Shown: positions 37,134 through 46,210, counted from the first letter of the stretch. The stretch: DNA of 49,741 nucleotides from Candidatus Multivorans thiocomprendens (GCA_027493375.1 JAPVWO010000080.1:1-49741), one strand, 5' to 3'. Notes: generated by a model from the sequence alone, not told the origin. Program-made: numbers and translations.

Positions 37134-38480
37134 ATGGCGAACGTAGTCGTCGTCGGCATGCAGTGGGGCGACGAGGGCAAGGGGAAGATCATCGATCTCC
37201 TGTGCCCCGCCTTCGATGCCGTGGTTCGCTTCCAGGGCGGCAACAACGCCGGCCATACGGTGAAGTTCGGCAGCGGCGAGGGCGACGAGCACTTCGCCCT
37301 GCACCTGATTCCCTCGGGCATCCTGCACGAGGGGGTGGCCTGCTACCTGGGCAATGGCATGGTGATCGACCCGGACGCCTTCCTGGGCGAGGTCGATCAA
37401 CTGGAGCAGCGCGGGATCCGTACCGCCGGGCGGCTCAGGCTTTCCGACCGCGCCCATGCCCTGACGCCGGTCCACGTCGCCCTCGACCGCGTGCGCGAAG
37501 AGGCGCGCGGCGCGGACCGCATCGGCACGACGGCCAAGGGCATCGGCCCGGCGTACGAGAGCAAGATCGGCCGCACCGGCATCCGCCTGGCCGAACTGGT
37601 CGCCGGCGGCGAGGCGATGATGAGCCGGCAGATCGTGCGGGTGGCCGACTTCGAGCGCCCGGCCGCCGAGGGCGCCGAACTGGATCCCGAAGCCGCCGCC
37701 GCAGACTTCAGCCGCTGGGCCGAGCGCCTCGCTCCCTACCTCTGCGACCTTTCGGTCGAGCTGGACGGTCTGATCCGTGCCGGCGGCGCGGTGCTCTTCG
37801 AAGGCGCCCAGGGCGCGCTGCTCGACGTCGACCAGGGGACCTACCCCTACGTGACGAGCTCGAACTCGACGACCGGCGGCGCGGCGGTCGGCAGCGGCGT
37901 GCCGCCGACGGCGATCGACGGCGCGATCGGCGTGGTCAAGGCCTACGCCACGCGGGTCGGCGAGGGGCCGATGCCCACCGAGCTGGTGGACGGCGTCGGC
38001 CTCCACCTGCGGGACCGCGGACACGAGTTCGGCACGACGACCGGCCGGCCGCGGCGCTGCGGCTGGCTCGACCTGGTCGTCCTGCGGCACGCTTCCAGGG
38101 TCAACGGGGCCCGCAGTCTGGCGCTGACGAAGATCGACGTGCTCGACGAACTGGAAGAACTCCAGGTCTGCGTCGCCTACCGCATCGACGGCGAAGTGGT
38201 GCGCAACCTGCCGGCGGTGACGGACCGCCTGGAAACCGCCGAGCCGATCTACCGCGCCTTCCCCGGCTGGAAGCAGGACACGCGCGGCGTCCTCGACCGG
38301 CGCGACCTGCCGCGGGAGGCTCTCGACTACATCGACTTCCTGGAACAGGAGCTCGACGCCGGCGCCGATCTGATCTCCTCGGGCCCGAGGCGTGAGGAGA
38401 CGGTGGTGAGCGGCGGCTCGAGGCTCGAGGAGTGGCTGGGGGAACGGTTGCCGGCGGTGCGAGCGGCCGTCAACGAGTAG
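37134..38480 (+). CDS. purA: Adenylosuccinate synthetase
   Basis: PurA joins IMP and aspartate using GTP, the first step from IMP to AMP, complementing purH elsewhere in the window. Motifs: VVVGMQWGDEGKGKIIDLL (P-loop-like, catalytic Asp), FQGGNNAGHTVKFG with the catalytic His, [69 protein letters not shown] and the GTP-base motif LTKIDVLD. The product is 448 residues; the tail past LISSGPRREET is slightly extended. Start is ATG 37134; the frame extends upstream but the conserved sequence starts here. It is 16 bp before tRNA-Lys. Confidence 0.97.
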   Translation: MANVVVVGMQWGDEGKGKIIDLLCPAFDAVVRFQGGNNAGHTVKFGSGEGDEHFALHLIPSGILHEGVACYLGNGMVIDPDAFLGEVDQLEQRGIRTAGRLRLSDRAHALTPVHVALDRVREEARGADRIGTTAKGIGPAYESKIGRTGIRLAELVAGGEAMMSRQIVRVADFERPAAEGAELDPEAAAADFSRWAERLAPYLCDLSVELDGLIRAGGAVLFEGAQGALLDVDQGTYPYVTSSNSTTGGAAVGSGVPPTAIDGAIGVVKAYATRVGEGPMPTELVDGVGLHLRDRGHEFGTTTGRPRRCGWLDLVVLRHASRVNGARSLALTKIDVLDELEELQVCVAYRIDGEVVRNLPAVTDRLETAEPIYRAFPGWKQDTRGVLDRRDLPREALDYIDFLEQELDAGADLISSGPRREETVVSGGSRLEEWLGERLPAVRAAVNE

Positions 38481-38485
38481 AGCCG

Positions 38486-38491
38486 TATACT
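38486..38491 (+). promoter_or_regulatory. -10 box of tRNA-Lys
   Basis: TATACT lies 5 nt before the first base of tRNA-Lys, in the short gap after purA. No clear -35 is seen because the region upstream is the end of purA. Confidence 0.45.
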
Positions 38492-38496
38492 GCGCT

Positions 38497-38572
38497 GGGC
38501 CGTTAGCTCAGTTGGTAGAGCAGTGGACTTTTAATCCAAGGGTCGGGGGTTCGATCCCCTCACGGCCCACCA
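38497..38572 (+). tRNA. tRNA-Lys (TTT), CCA encoded
   Basis: Cloverleaf with acceptor GGGCCGT/ACGGCCC, D arm GCTC/GAGC, anticodon loop CTTTTAA giving TTT, T arm GGGGGTTCGATCCCC, discriminator A and encoded CCA at 38570-38572. The last 13 bp also form the 3' end of the PepSY gene on the minus strand. Confidence 0.97.
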
Positions 38573-39099
38573 GACGGTTCGCCGGGTGGGGCCAGCAGGC
38601 TTGTTCCCGACGCGGCCAGACGGCGCCCCGGAAGTGGACCGCCGGCCGGTTCGCGGCGCTGGCCGTTCCGTTCGCGCTGCCGGGCCCGGCGCCGCACGCC
38701 CAGCGCCCAGATGACGACGCCGGTGACGGACAGCACCGCCGCGACGATGCCGGCCAGGAAGACGATGATGCGTCCCGGCAGGCCGAGAATCTGGCCGCTG
38801 TGGATGGGGAACTGAAGCCGGTAGATCACGTCCGCGGCGCTGCCCTCGAGCGGCACGCTGTCGCCGGGCAGCGTCACGTTCGTGACGCGCATGCGGTCGT
38901 CCCAGGCCTCGATGCGCGAGACGAGCTCGGACGCCGACAGCGCCGGACGCCCCGGCGGCACGTGCATCAGATCGGGATTCAGCCAGGCGTCGAGCTCCTC
39001 GTAGAACGCGAGCGCGCTCCCGGTCAGACCGACGATCACGAGAAAGAGCGCCAGAGTGAGTCCGGCGTAGCGATGCAACTTGCGAGCGAACCCGCGCAT
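38560..39099 (-). CDS. Short PepSY-associated membrane protein, ends inside tRNA-Lys
   Basis: The N-terminus MRGFARKLHRYAGLTLALFLVIVGLTGSALAFYEELDAWLNPDL is the conserved first helix and loop of PepSY-associated TM proteins (often tied to iron or flavin reduction). After a short loop it continues YRLQFPIHSGQILGLPGRIIVFLAGIVAAVLSVTGVVIWALG, a second helix. Typical members are 350-500 residues with three or four helices; this one is 179, with the loop shortened and the later helices absent. The last ~40 residues are low-complexity and the stop TGA falls in the acceptor stem of tRNA-Lys, suggesting the original 3' end was lost or replaced. A TTGACA at 39135-39140 (minus) may be its -35. Confidence 0.7.
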   Translation of the reverse strand: MRGFARKLHRYAGLTLALFLVIVGLTGSALAFYEELDAWLNPDLMHVPPGRPALSASELVSRIEAWDDRMRVTNVTLPGDSVPLEGSAADVIYRLQFPIHSGQILGLPGRIIVFLAGIVAAVLSVTGVVIWALGVRRRARQRERNGQRREPAGGPLPGRRLAASGTSLLAPPGEPSGGP

Positions 39100-39190
39100 C
39101 GGAGGGCCGATAGTGGATCGAATCGGTCCTCTTTTGTCAATGCCGACTCGGTCCCCGTCTCAGGTCGGGCGCAGGGAACCTGCGCCGGCG

Positions 39191-41230
39191 CTACCGCGGT
39201 GCGTGGTACCAGATCGGCGATGACCAGGCGCGTTCCTGGATCGTCAGCGGCACCCCGCCCCTGGGCGCCACGCCCGCCCGCAGCGCGTCCCAGGTGGTCC
39301 AGCGGCAGGTCGGGTTCTCGAGCACCCGCACGTAGTACACGGCGTCGTTGCCCGGGTCGAAGTCCGGGTCCTCCCAGACCGTCGCCAGTTCGCCGGCGCC
39401 CAGGTCGTCGCTGAAGGAGCAGTCCGAGAGATCGACGGTCGCCCCGTTGTCCGGACAGCGGTGGGTCTCCGGATCGACCGCTCCGCCATCGGCGCAGGCC
39501 ACGTCGTAGACCTGCTCGCGGATCTCCTTGCGGTAGCCGCTGTCGTACCAGCCCTTGACGACCTGGAGGCGCTGGAGCGGCGCGCTGAGCCTGTCCCGCT
39601 GGGCCCAGACCAGGAAGCGGGGGGCCGCGTCGCTGTCGGCGACCAGGTCGCCGCCCATCGGCACGCCGCCGGCGTAGGCCTGTGCGATCAGGTCCGGACT
39701 CGCCGGATCGAGGACGTCGTAGTCGAAGCCGCCGAAGAAGCGCAACCGGATGCGGGTACCGGACGTGGCGTAGGTCTCCTTTCGGCGCAGCGACTGGAAG
39801 ATCGCGTCCCGGGTGTTCTCCTCGGCCCAGACGGCGGCGAGGCCGGAGGCCGAGAACTGCGCTCGCCGCATGCCGAAGTACGGTCCCAGCACGTCGTCGA
39901 CCACGTCGCCGAACGCCTGCTCGGCGGGTGGCAGGTCGGCGATGTAGTCCAGCCGCTCCCGGGAGACCGGCACGGAGCCGCGGTTCTCGGCAGTGCCCGA
40001 GACCGGCGACGACCCGAAGGTGTTCGACTCGTCGAAGGAGGGCGCCCCGTTGTGGGTGTCGCTCGAGCCGATGAAACCGATCTTGAACGGGTTGCCGCGA
40101 CCCTCCTGCTCCAGCGCGAGGCCGCTGACCAGGGCCTGCCGGGCATAGCTGCCGCTCGGGTCGCTGTGGGCGGAGATCTTGCCCTTGCGGGTGTTCAGTA
40201 TCTCGAAGTCGGCCCACTCGTCGTCCGGAGAGAGCCGGGGGTGAGTCTCCGACGTGCCCTTGACCTGGGTCAGTTCGACGAGCGGCTCGTTGCGCATCCG
40301 CTGCTCGGCGAAGGCGTTGTCGACCGCGCGGCCGTCCGAGTACTTGAGCCGGAACACCTGGCCGTGGGACTGGTTCGAGTTGTGCGGGATCGCCAGGCTG
40401 TCGACGCCCTGCTCCCTCAGCCGATCCATCCAGTTCCAGAGCTGCTCGGGCTCGTGCGAGTCGATCCGCGTGAACGGCCGGGCCGGCGCCTCCGACCCGG
40501 CGAAGATGACGTTGCGATGGTACGCCGCCGACTCGGGCGCCGGCGTCGAGGAGGTCCATTCGTAGGCGATGAACGTCGTGAAGTTGCCCGGATCGTTGTG
40601 GCGTTCCGCGGCGAGGATCGAATCCTCCCAGGCCGTGCGGTGGCCCTCGTCGTCGAAGGAGGCGTACTGCACCTGCGGGTGGTTGGCCATCCGCGCCCGC
40701 TGCCGCCTCAGGAAGCCGCCGTCGGTGCGCATCTGGCTTCCGAAGCGCTGCCGGAACAGGACCGAGCGCATCTGCACCGAGTACGGATGCCGGTTGTCCC
40801 CCTCGTTCACGCCGTGGAACGCCTCCGCGCCGGGTACCTGTCCCACGCGCGTCGACGGATCGGCCCACAGCGGCACCACTCCCAGGAAGAACCCGTGGTC
40901 CGAGACGGCAAGGAAGTCCAGCGGCTCGCGGAGCTTCATCTCGTCGCCGAAGGTGTTCTCGATCGCCTCGCCCTTGGCGAAGCGGTAGCTCCCATCGGGC
41001 GAGACCTCGGCGCCGAGCAGGTAGGCGTCGAAGGAGTACCGGGTGTGAACGTGGACATCGCCGAAGTAGACGTTGCGCTGCTCGTTGTAGCCCTCCGCGC
41101 GCGACGCCGGCGCGGCGGCCTCGGCGTAGTCGTTGACCGACAACGACGTATCGGTACAGCCGAGGACGGTGAGGCTCAGGATCGCGGCGGCGGCCGAGAA
41201 CTCCGGCGACATCGTTGGACGCATCGACAT
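39191..41230 (-). CDS. DUF3604 lipoprotein (PHP-like phosphoesterase family)
   Basis: The 679-residue lipoprotein starts at ATG 41230 after a strong GGGGAGG site and has a lipobox in ILSLTVLGCTD. The mature protein contains YFGDVHVHTRYSFDAYLLG, LDFLAVSDHGFFLG, IAYEWTSSTP, AIPHNSNQSHG and FIGSSDTHNGAPS, a PHP-like metal-binding arrangement characteristic of DUF3604. The C-terminus (TTWDALRAGVAPRGGVPLTIQERAWSSPIWY) is also typical. Such proteins are frequent in marine and soil bacteria near sulfatases, and the next gene upstream here is an arylsulfatase. Enzyme activity is not established for the family. Confidence 0.9.
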   Translation of the reverse strand: MSMRPTMSPEFSAAAAILSLTVLGCTDTSLSVNDYAEAAAPASRAEGYNEQRNVYFGDVHVHTRYSFDAYLLGAEVSPDGSYRFAKGEAIENTFGDEMKLREPLDFLAVSDHGFFLGVVPLWADPSTRVGQVPGAEAFHGVNEGDNRHPYSVQMRSVLFRQRFGSQMRTDGGFLRRQRARMANHPQVQYASFDDEGHRTAWEDSILAAERHNDPGNFTTFIAYEWTSSTPAPESAAYHRNVIFAGSEAPARPFTRIDSHEPEQLWNWMDRLREQGVDSLAIPHNSNQSHGQVFRLKYSDGRAVDNAFAEQRMRNEPLVELTQVKGTSETHPRLSPDDEWADFEILNTRKGKISAHSDPSGSYARQALVSGLALEQEGRGNPFKIGFIGSSDTHNGAPSFDESNTFGSSPVSGTAENRGSVPVSRERLDYIADLPPAEQAFGDVVDDVLGPYFGMRRAQFSASGLAAVWAEENTRDAIFQSLRRKETYATSGTRIRLRFFGGFDYDVLDPASPDLIAQAYAGGVPMGGDLVADSDAAPRFLVWAQRDRLSAPLQRLQVVKGWYDSGYRKEIREQVYDVACADGGAVDPETHRCPDNGATVDLSDCSFSDDLGAGELATVWEDPDFDPGNDAVYYVRVLENPTCRWTTWDALRAGVAPRGGVPLTIQERAWSSPIWYHAPR

Positions 41231-41331
41231 GGGCACCTCCCCGAGTCCGGGCGACCGAGGCCGGGCCGGCGATTCCGGCCGCGGCCCTGCCGCCACCGAA
41301 CCACTCTAACGCCGTTCGGACAGCGGGCGCC

Positions 41332-42732
41332 TCAGATGTGCCACTCGATCGTGTCGCCGTTGTAGTCCGTCGTCGCGCGCCGCGACGGCGGCGAGACGCG
41401 GCCGTCCTCCATCTCTTCGCTCCAGCGCGCGAAGGCCTCCTTCATCATCGCGATGACGTCCGGGTTGGCCGCCGAGAGGTCCTCGGACTCGCCGGGATCC
41501 TCATCGACGTCATACAGGCGATCCCGGTCGCCCGCCATCAGCAGCTTCCAGGAGCCGTGGCGGACCGCGGCGTTGGGACCCGAGCGCCAGAACAGGTACT
41601 CGTGGGGAGCGCCCTCCGTCTCGCCCGACAGGTAGGGAATGAGGTCGACGCCGTCGAGACGGTAGCTCTCCACGTCCGGCACCCCCGCCAGGCTCGCCGA
41701 GGTGGCGAAGAGGTCGAGCGAGCTGACCGGGTGCTCGTACACGGCGCCCTCCGGGATGCGGCCGGGGAAGCGCATGAGAAACGGCACGCGGATGCCGCCC
41801 TCGTAGAGGTTCCGCTTGTGGCCGATCAGCGGACTGTTGTGGATGCGCTCGGTGTCCTGGGTGCTCATCGCGCCGTTGTCGGAAGTGAAGATGACCAGGG
41901 TGTTGTCGGCGAGACCGTGCTCCTCGAGCTTGGCGAGGACCATGCCGACGGCGTCGTCGAGCGCGCTGACCATCCCGGCGTAGACGCGCCGGTACGGGTC
42001 GTCGAAGTCGGGAAAGCGCTGGTAGTGCTCGTCCATCACCTGCATCGGGGCGTGGACCGCGTAGAAGGCGAGGTAGAGGAAGAAGGGCTTGTCCCTGTTG
42101 CGGTCGATGAAGTCCGTTCCCTCGCGGGCGAGCTGGGTCGTCTGGTACTCCTTCAGTTCGTCTTCCTCACGGCCCCTGAACATGGCGACGATGCGGTCAG
42201 GGTTCCCCCGGGTGACCGGCTTCATCTCCAGCGCGTGCGCGCCCGGCCAGCTCGGGTCGACGAAGTTCATGCCGGAGGGCATGCCGTAGAAGTAGTCGAA
42301 GCCGCGGTCGAGCGGATGCAGCAGCCGCCGCATCCCGAGCTGCCACTTGCCGATCGCCGCGTTCGCGTAGCCGGCCGTCTTCAGCGCGTCGGCGATCGTG
42401 CGGTGGTGAATGCCGAGAGTCCCGCGGGCGGCGCCGATCGGCGGCACGGTCTGCGAGTTCAGCTCCTTGCCCCAGCGCTGCTGGTAGCGGCCCGTGATCA
42501 GCCCGTTGCGCGACGGGTTGCAGACCGGCGCGGTCATGTAGCCGGAGACGAAGCGCACGCCGTCCTCGCCGAGCGAGTCGATGTGCGGAGTCGGGATGCC
42601 GGCGCCGCCGTAGGCCGAGATCGCGCCGTAGCCGAGGTCGTCGGCGAAGAGGAGGACGATGTTGGGCGGGTCCTCGGCGGCGGCGGCCGTCGCCAGCAGG
42701 AAGGTCCAGAAGACGAGGTTCAGTCTCTTCAT
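41332..42732 (-). CDS. Secreted arylsulfatase (type I, Cys formylglycine motif)
   Basis: The signal peptide MKRLNLVFWTFLLATAAAAE is followed by the sulfatase fold: NIVLLFADDLGYGAISAYGG with metal-binding Asp pair, the C-x-P-S-R motif in APVCNPSRNGLITGRY (Cys becomes formylglycine), IGKWQLG, FFLYLAFYAVHAPMQ and IFTSDNGAMSTQ, GGIRVPFLMRFPG. At 466 residues it is a normal sulfatase. Unlike the 24156 protein, this one has the true sulfatase nucleophile. GGAGGG precedes the ATG. It needs an anaerobic- or FGE-type maturase, not in the window. Divergent from the PQQ enzyme by 100 bp. Confidence 0.93.
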   Translation of the reverse strand: MKRLNLVFWTFLLATAAAAEDPPNIVLLFADDLGYGAISAYGGAGIPTPHIDSLGEDGVRFVSGYMTAPVCNPSRNGLITGRYQQRWGKELNSQTVPPIGAARGTLGIHHRTIADALKTAGYANAAIGKWQLGMRRLLHPLDRGFDYFYGMPSGMNFVDPSWPGAHALEMKPVTRGNPDRIVAMFRGREEDELKEYQTTQLAREGTDFIDRNRDKPFFLYLAFYAVHAPMQVMDEHYQRFPDFDDPYRRVYAGMVSALDDAVGMVLAKLEEHGLADNTLVIFTSDNGAMSTQDTERIHNSPLIGHKRNLYEGGIRVPFLMRFPGRIPEGAVYEHPVSSLDLFATSASLAGVPDVESYRLDGVDLIPYLSGETEGAPHEYLFWRSGPNAAVRHGSWKLLMAGDRDRLYDVDEDPGESEDLSAANPDVIAMMKEAFARWSEEMEDGRVSPPSRRATTDYNGDTIEWHI

Positions 42733-42832
42733 CGCGCATCCCTCCTTCGAACTGCGTTCGGGTTTCTTCCGCTCAGGATACACGCGCTCCGGACAAGGAT
42801 GGGCCTTCCGCGAGCAAGTACGATTGCTCGCC

Positions 42833-44866
42833 ATGCGATCCGCCAGCGCCTCGAACCTGACCGCCGCCGTCGCGGCGGTGTTTCTCCTGACCGCCTGCGG
42901 CCCGACCGACGAGGACTGGCCCGTCTACCTCGGCGACTCCGGACGCCGGCACTACAGCCCGCTGACCGAGATCGACCGGGACAACGTGAGCCGGCTCGAG
43001 GTCGCCTGGGTCTACGACGCGGGCGAACCCCGGGGGGCGGGCGCCACGATGTACACGAGCCCCCTGGTCATCGACGGCGTGCTCTACGCCCTCTCGCCCC
43101 ATCTCGACGCCTTCGCGCTCGACGCCGCCACCGGCGAGGAGATCTGGCGCAGCGAACTGGAGCTTCCCGGCAACGCCCAGCGCGGTCTCATGTGGTGGGA
43201 GAACGGCTCCGACCGGCGGCTCTTCTACACCCACGGCAAGGATCTGATCGCGCTCGACGCCGCGGACGGCAGCCTGGTCGAGGGTTTCGGCGACGGCGGC
43301 GTTCTCGACCTGACCCCGGACGTGGACCGGGCCGGCGTCATCTTCGTCACCGTGCCCGGGGTCGTCTTCGAGGACAAGCTGATCCTCGGCTTCTCGACGA
43401 ACGAGGACGCGAACGCGTTCCCGGGTTCGATCCGGGCTTTCAGCGCGGTCGACGGCAGCCTGGTCTGGCAGTTCGACACGATTCCGAAGCCCGGCGACAC
43501 CGGCTCCGAGACCTGGGCCGAGGGCTCGCTCGAGCGAGCCGGCGGCGCCAACGTCTGGACCGGCATGGCGCTCGACGAGGAACGCGGCATCGTGTTCGCG
43601 CCGACCGGGTCGGCGACTCCCGACTTCTACGGCGCGAGCCGCCTCGGCGACAACCTCTTCTCCGACGCCCTGGTGGCGGTGGACGCGCGAACCGGAGAAC
43701 TGAAGTGGCACTTCCAGGTCGTCCGCCACGATCTCTGGGACAAGGACAACCCGTCGCCGCCGACCCTGGTCCAGCTCGAGCGGGACGGTCGGGTGATCGA
43801 CGCGGTCGCGATCACGACGAAGACGGGGCAGCTCTACGTCTTCGAGCGGGAGACCGGCGAGTCGATGTACCCGATCCACGAGATCGAGACGCCGATTCCG
43901 AGCACCCTGCCGGGCGAGGTGACGGCGCCGACCCAGCCGATGTCGGCCGTGGTCATCAGCCGGCAGGACTTCGAGATCACGAACCGCACGCCGGAAGCGC
44001 GGGCGTTCGTCGAGGAGAGGATCAAGGACTGGGATCTGCGGCCCTGGGCGCCGCCGAAGGTCGGCACCGTGCTCTTCATGCCGTGGTACGACGGCGGCGG
44101 CGAGTGGGGCGGCTCGGCGTTCGACCCGAGCACGAACCACCTGATCGTCAATGCCAACGACGTCGCCGGCATTCTCAATCTCACCGAGGTTCCCGTCGGC
44201 TTCAGCCGCTACGGCACCTACGCGCTCCACTGCGGACGTTGCCACGGGCTGAAGCTCGAGGGCACTGACATGGGCGGCCCCCTGCTCGGCGTCGGCGACC
44301 GCCTGTCGCGCGGCGAGATGCGCCGGATCATCCGCGAAGGCAGTGGCCGGATGGAGGGTTTCGCCCACCTCAACCGGATCGAGCTGGGCGCGATCGAGGC
44401 CTACATCCTGTCGCCGGAACCCGAAGAGGACGAGCCGAGGGGCGAACTCGCCTACGCGCTCGGCGGCTACGTCTACCTCCGCGACCACGAGAACCTGCCC
44501 GGCAACTCGCCGCCCTGGGGGACGCTCAACTCCATCGACCTGGCCACCGGCGAGATCGCGTGGAAGGTGCCCTTCGGCGACTACCCCACGCACCCCGGCC
44601 TCGGCTTCGGCGCGGTCAACTACGGCGGCCCGGTGGTCACGGCGTCAGGCCTCATCTTCATCGGGGCGACGCCGGACGAGATGTTCCGCGCCTACGACAC
44701 CAGGGACGGCGAGATTCTGTGGGAAGCGAAGCTCTCGGCCGCAGGCTACGCGACGCCGGCCGTCTACAGCGTGGACGGCAAGCAGTACGTCGTGACCGCC
44801 GCCGGCGGCGGGCGGACGGGCGGGCCCTCGGGGGCCGACTACATCGCCTTCAGCCTGCCCGACTGA
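42833..44866 (+). CDS. PQQ-dependent dehydrogenase lipoprotein with an inserted heme-c domain
   Basis: The 677-residue protein has a lipobox in VFLLTACGPTD, then DWPVYLGDSGRRHYSPLTEIDRDNVSRLEVAWVYDAGEP, the start typical of PQQ eight-bladed propellers, and repeated blade motifs such as ALDAATGEEIWRSEL, AVDARTGELKWHFQVVRHDLWD. After about residue 460 a cytochrome-c motif CGRCHG occurs, with candidate axial Met in GSGRMEGF, then the last blades (SIDLATGEIAWKVPFGDYP to AYDTRDGEILWEAKL). This insertion is a feature of membrane glucose-dehydrogenase-like quinoproteins. TACGAT lies 8 nt before the ATG. Substrate is unknown, and PQQ biosynthesis genes are not in the window. Confidence 0.9.
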   Translation: MRSASASNLTAAVAAVFLLTACGPTDEDWPVYLGDSGRRHYSPLTEIDRDNVSRLEVAWVYDAGEPRGAGATMYTSPLVIDGVLYALSPHLDAFALDAATGEEIWRSELELPGNAQRGLMWWENGSDRRLFYTHGKDLIALDAADGSLVEGFGDGGVLDLTPDVDRAGVIFVTVPGVVFEDKLILGFSTNEDANAFPGSIRAFSAVDGSLVWQFDTIPKPGDTGSETWAEGSLERAGGANVWTGMALDEERGIVFAPTGSATPDFYGASRLGDNLFSDALVAVDARTGELKWHFQVVRHDLWDKDNPSPPTLVQLERDGRVIDAVAITTKTGQLYVFERETGESMYPIHEIETPIPSTLPGEVTAPTQPMSAVVISRQDFEITNRTPEARAFVEERIKDWDLRPWAPPKVGTVLFMPWYDGGGEWGGSAFDPSTNHLIVNANDVAGILNLTEVPVGFSRYGTYALHCGRCHGLKLEGTDMGGPLLGVGDRLSRGEMRRIIREGSGRMEGFAHLNRIELGAIEAYILSPEPEEDEPRGELAYALGGYVYLRDHENLPGNSPPWGTLNSIDLATGEIAWKVPFGDYPTHPGLGFGAVNYGGPVVTASGLIFIGATPDEMFRAYDTRDGEILWEAKLSAAGYATPAVYSVDGKQYVVTAAGGGRTGGPSGADYIAFSLPD

Positions 44867-44884
44867 GGGCCGCCCACTGGGTAC

Positions 44885-44918
44885 GCCGGCACCCTCGCCG
44901 GCTGCCGCCGCAGGCGGC
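44885..44918 (+). terminator. Two hairpins after the PQQ-dehydrogenase gene
   Basis: GCCGGC-ACCCTC-GCCGGC (44885-44902) and GCCGCC-GCA-GGCGGC (44904-44918) follow the stop by 19 bp. No U-run is present. They are plausible 3'-end structures. Confidence 0.4.
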
Positions 44919-44981
44919 TTCAAGACGCGCCGGCCGCCAGACCGGAACGACCTGGACGGTCAAACTCTCGGCAGAAATCTG

Positions 44982-45016
44982 TTGCATGCGGGTAAAAATA
45001 CGGTTACTTTACCCGC
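44982..45016 (+). promoter_or_regulatory. Promoter and 9-bp inverted-repeat operator of the DUF4143 ATPase
   Basis: TTGCAT (44982-44987), 17 bp, TACTTT (45005-45010), then 6 nt to the GTG at 45017. GCGGGTAAA (44988-44996) is the exact reverse complement of TTTACCCGC (45008-45016), with an 11-bp spacer, so the palindrome fills the promoter from -35 to the start codon. It is a strong candidate autoregulatory site. Confidence 0.6.
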
Positions 45017-46174
45017 GTGTACGAACGATTGCTGACTCCGGTCCTCCGCTCCTCGCAGCGCAGCGCTCTTGTTCTCGGTCCCCGTCAGGTCGGCAAGTCG
45101 ACCCTGCTGGCGAGCCTTGAGCCGGATCGGTCCGTCAACCTGGCGGACCCGGGAGCATTCCGGGACTATGTGGCCGAGCCCGAGCGCCTGTCCCGGGAAC
45201 TGACCTCAGCGACTGAGGACGCGATGACCGTCTTCCTGGACGAGGTCCAGCGAGTCCCGGCCCTGCTCGACGTCGTCCAGGTGCTGCTCGACCAGAGGCC
45301 GCCGCGCTTACGGTTCCTCCTGTCCGGATCGAGCGCCCGCAAGCTGCGGCGAGGACAGGCCAACCTGCTGCCCGGCCGGATCCACGTTCACTACATGCAT
45401 CCGCTGCTCGCCTGTGAGCTCGGTTCCGACTTCGACCTCGACCGGGTGCTAGCCCACGGCAGCCTGCCCGGCATCTACGCCGAAACCGACGAGGCGACCC
45501 GCTCGCTCGATCTGAGGAGCTACGTCGACACCTACCTGCGCGCCGAGATCCAGGCCGAGGCCCTGGTCCGCAATGTCGGCGGCTTCGCCCGGCTGCTCGA
45601 CCTGGCGGCCGCGGCATCGGGGCGCATCCTCAACCTGAACTCCCTCTGCAAGGACGCCGGCATCGCGCACGAGACCGCACGGAGATATCTGGACGTCCTC
45701 GAAGACACCCTGGTCGTCTTCCGTGTCCCCGCCTGGAGCGGCTCGGACCGTTCGTCCCTGGTCCGCCACGGCAAGCTCTTCCTGTTCGACCTGGGCGTCC
45801 GCAACGCCCTTCTGCGCCGGCCGCTGGATCGTCCGCTGGACGACGAGCGTGGCCTACTGCTCGAGCACCTCGTCGCCTATGAGCTGCACCGCCGCCTCGG
45901 CACCTTCTGGCCCGAGGCGGCGCTCTACCACTACCGAACCCGCCACGGCGCCGAGGTCGACTTCGTGCTGGAGGTGGGCCGGGAGCTGTGGGGGATCGAG
46001 GTCAAGGCGAGCCGCCGGGCCGGCCGCGGCGTTCTCCGCGGTTTCCGCTCGCTCGCCAGCCGGACGGATCGCCTGAAACGCCGGATCGTCGTCTACCTGG
46101 GGGACCGACCGCAACGGGTCGACGGCGTGGAGGTGCTGCCGTTGGGTGAGTTTGTGGCGCTGCTGCCGGCGTAG
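45017..46174 (+). CDS. AAA-type ATP-binding protein with C-terminal DUF4143
   Basis: The 385-residue protein begins VYERLLTPVLRSSQRSALVLGPRQVGKSTLLASL, whose GPRQVGKST is the Walker A motif; TVFLDEVQRVP is Walker B, and FLLSGSSARKL is the sensor-like segment. The C-terminal DUF4143 region has GLLLEHLVAYELHRRLG, the segment LYHYRTRHGAEVDFVLEVGRELWGIEVKASRR (PD-(D/E)XK nuclease-like Asp..Glu-x-Lys), and LGDRPQRVDGVEVLPLGEF. A helix-turn-helix-like region lies around IAHETARRYLDVLEDTLVV. Such proteins are common, mobile and of uncertain role. The start GTG abuts a perfect operator palindrome. Confidence 0.9.
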   Translation: MYERLLTPVLRSSQRSALVLGPRQVGKSTLLASLEPDRSVNLADPGAFRDYVAEPERLSRELTSATEDAMTVFLDEVQRVPALLDVVQVLLDQRPPRLRFLLSGSSARKLRRGQANLLPGRIHVHYMHPLLACELGSDFDLDRVLAHGSLPGIYAETDEATRSLDLRSYVDTYLRAEIQAEALVRNVGGFARLLDLAAAASGRILNLNSLCKDAGIAHETARRYLDVLEDTLVVFRVPAWSGSDRSSLVRHGKLFLFDLGVRNALLRRPLDRPLDDERGLLLEHLVAYELHRRLGTFWPEAALYHYRTRHGAEVDFVLEVGRELWGIEVKASRRAGRGVLRGFRSLASRTDRLKRRIVVYLGDRPQRVDGVEVLPLGEFVALLPA

Positions 46175-46210
46175 GACTCGCGACGCCATGCCGCGACGCC
46201 GCATAGCGGA

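Noticed and set aside
38497..38572. Integrated element at tRNA-Lys
   Set aside because: No direct repeat of the tRNA 3' end and no integrase in the window; only the truncated PepSY gene hints at past recombination.
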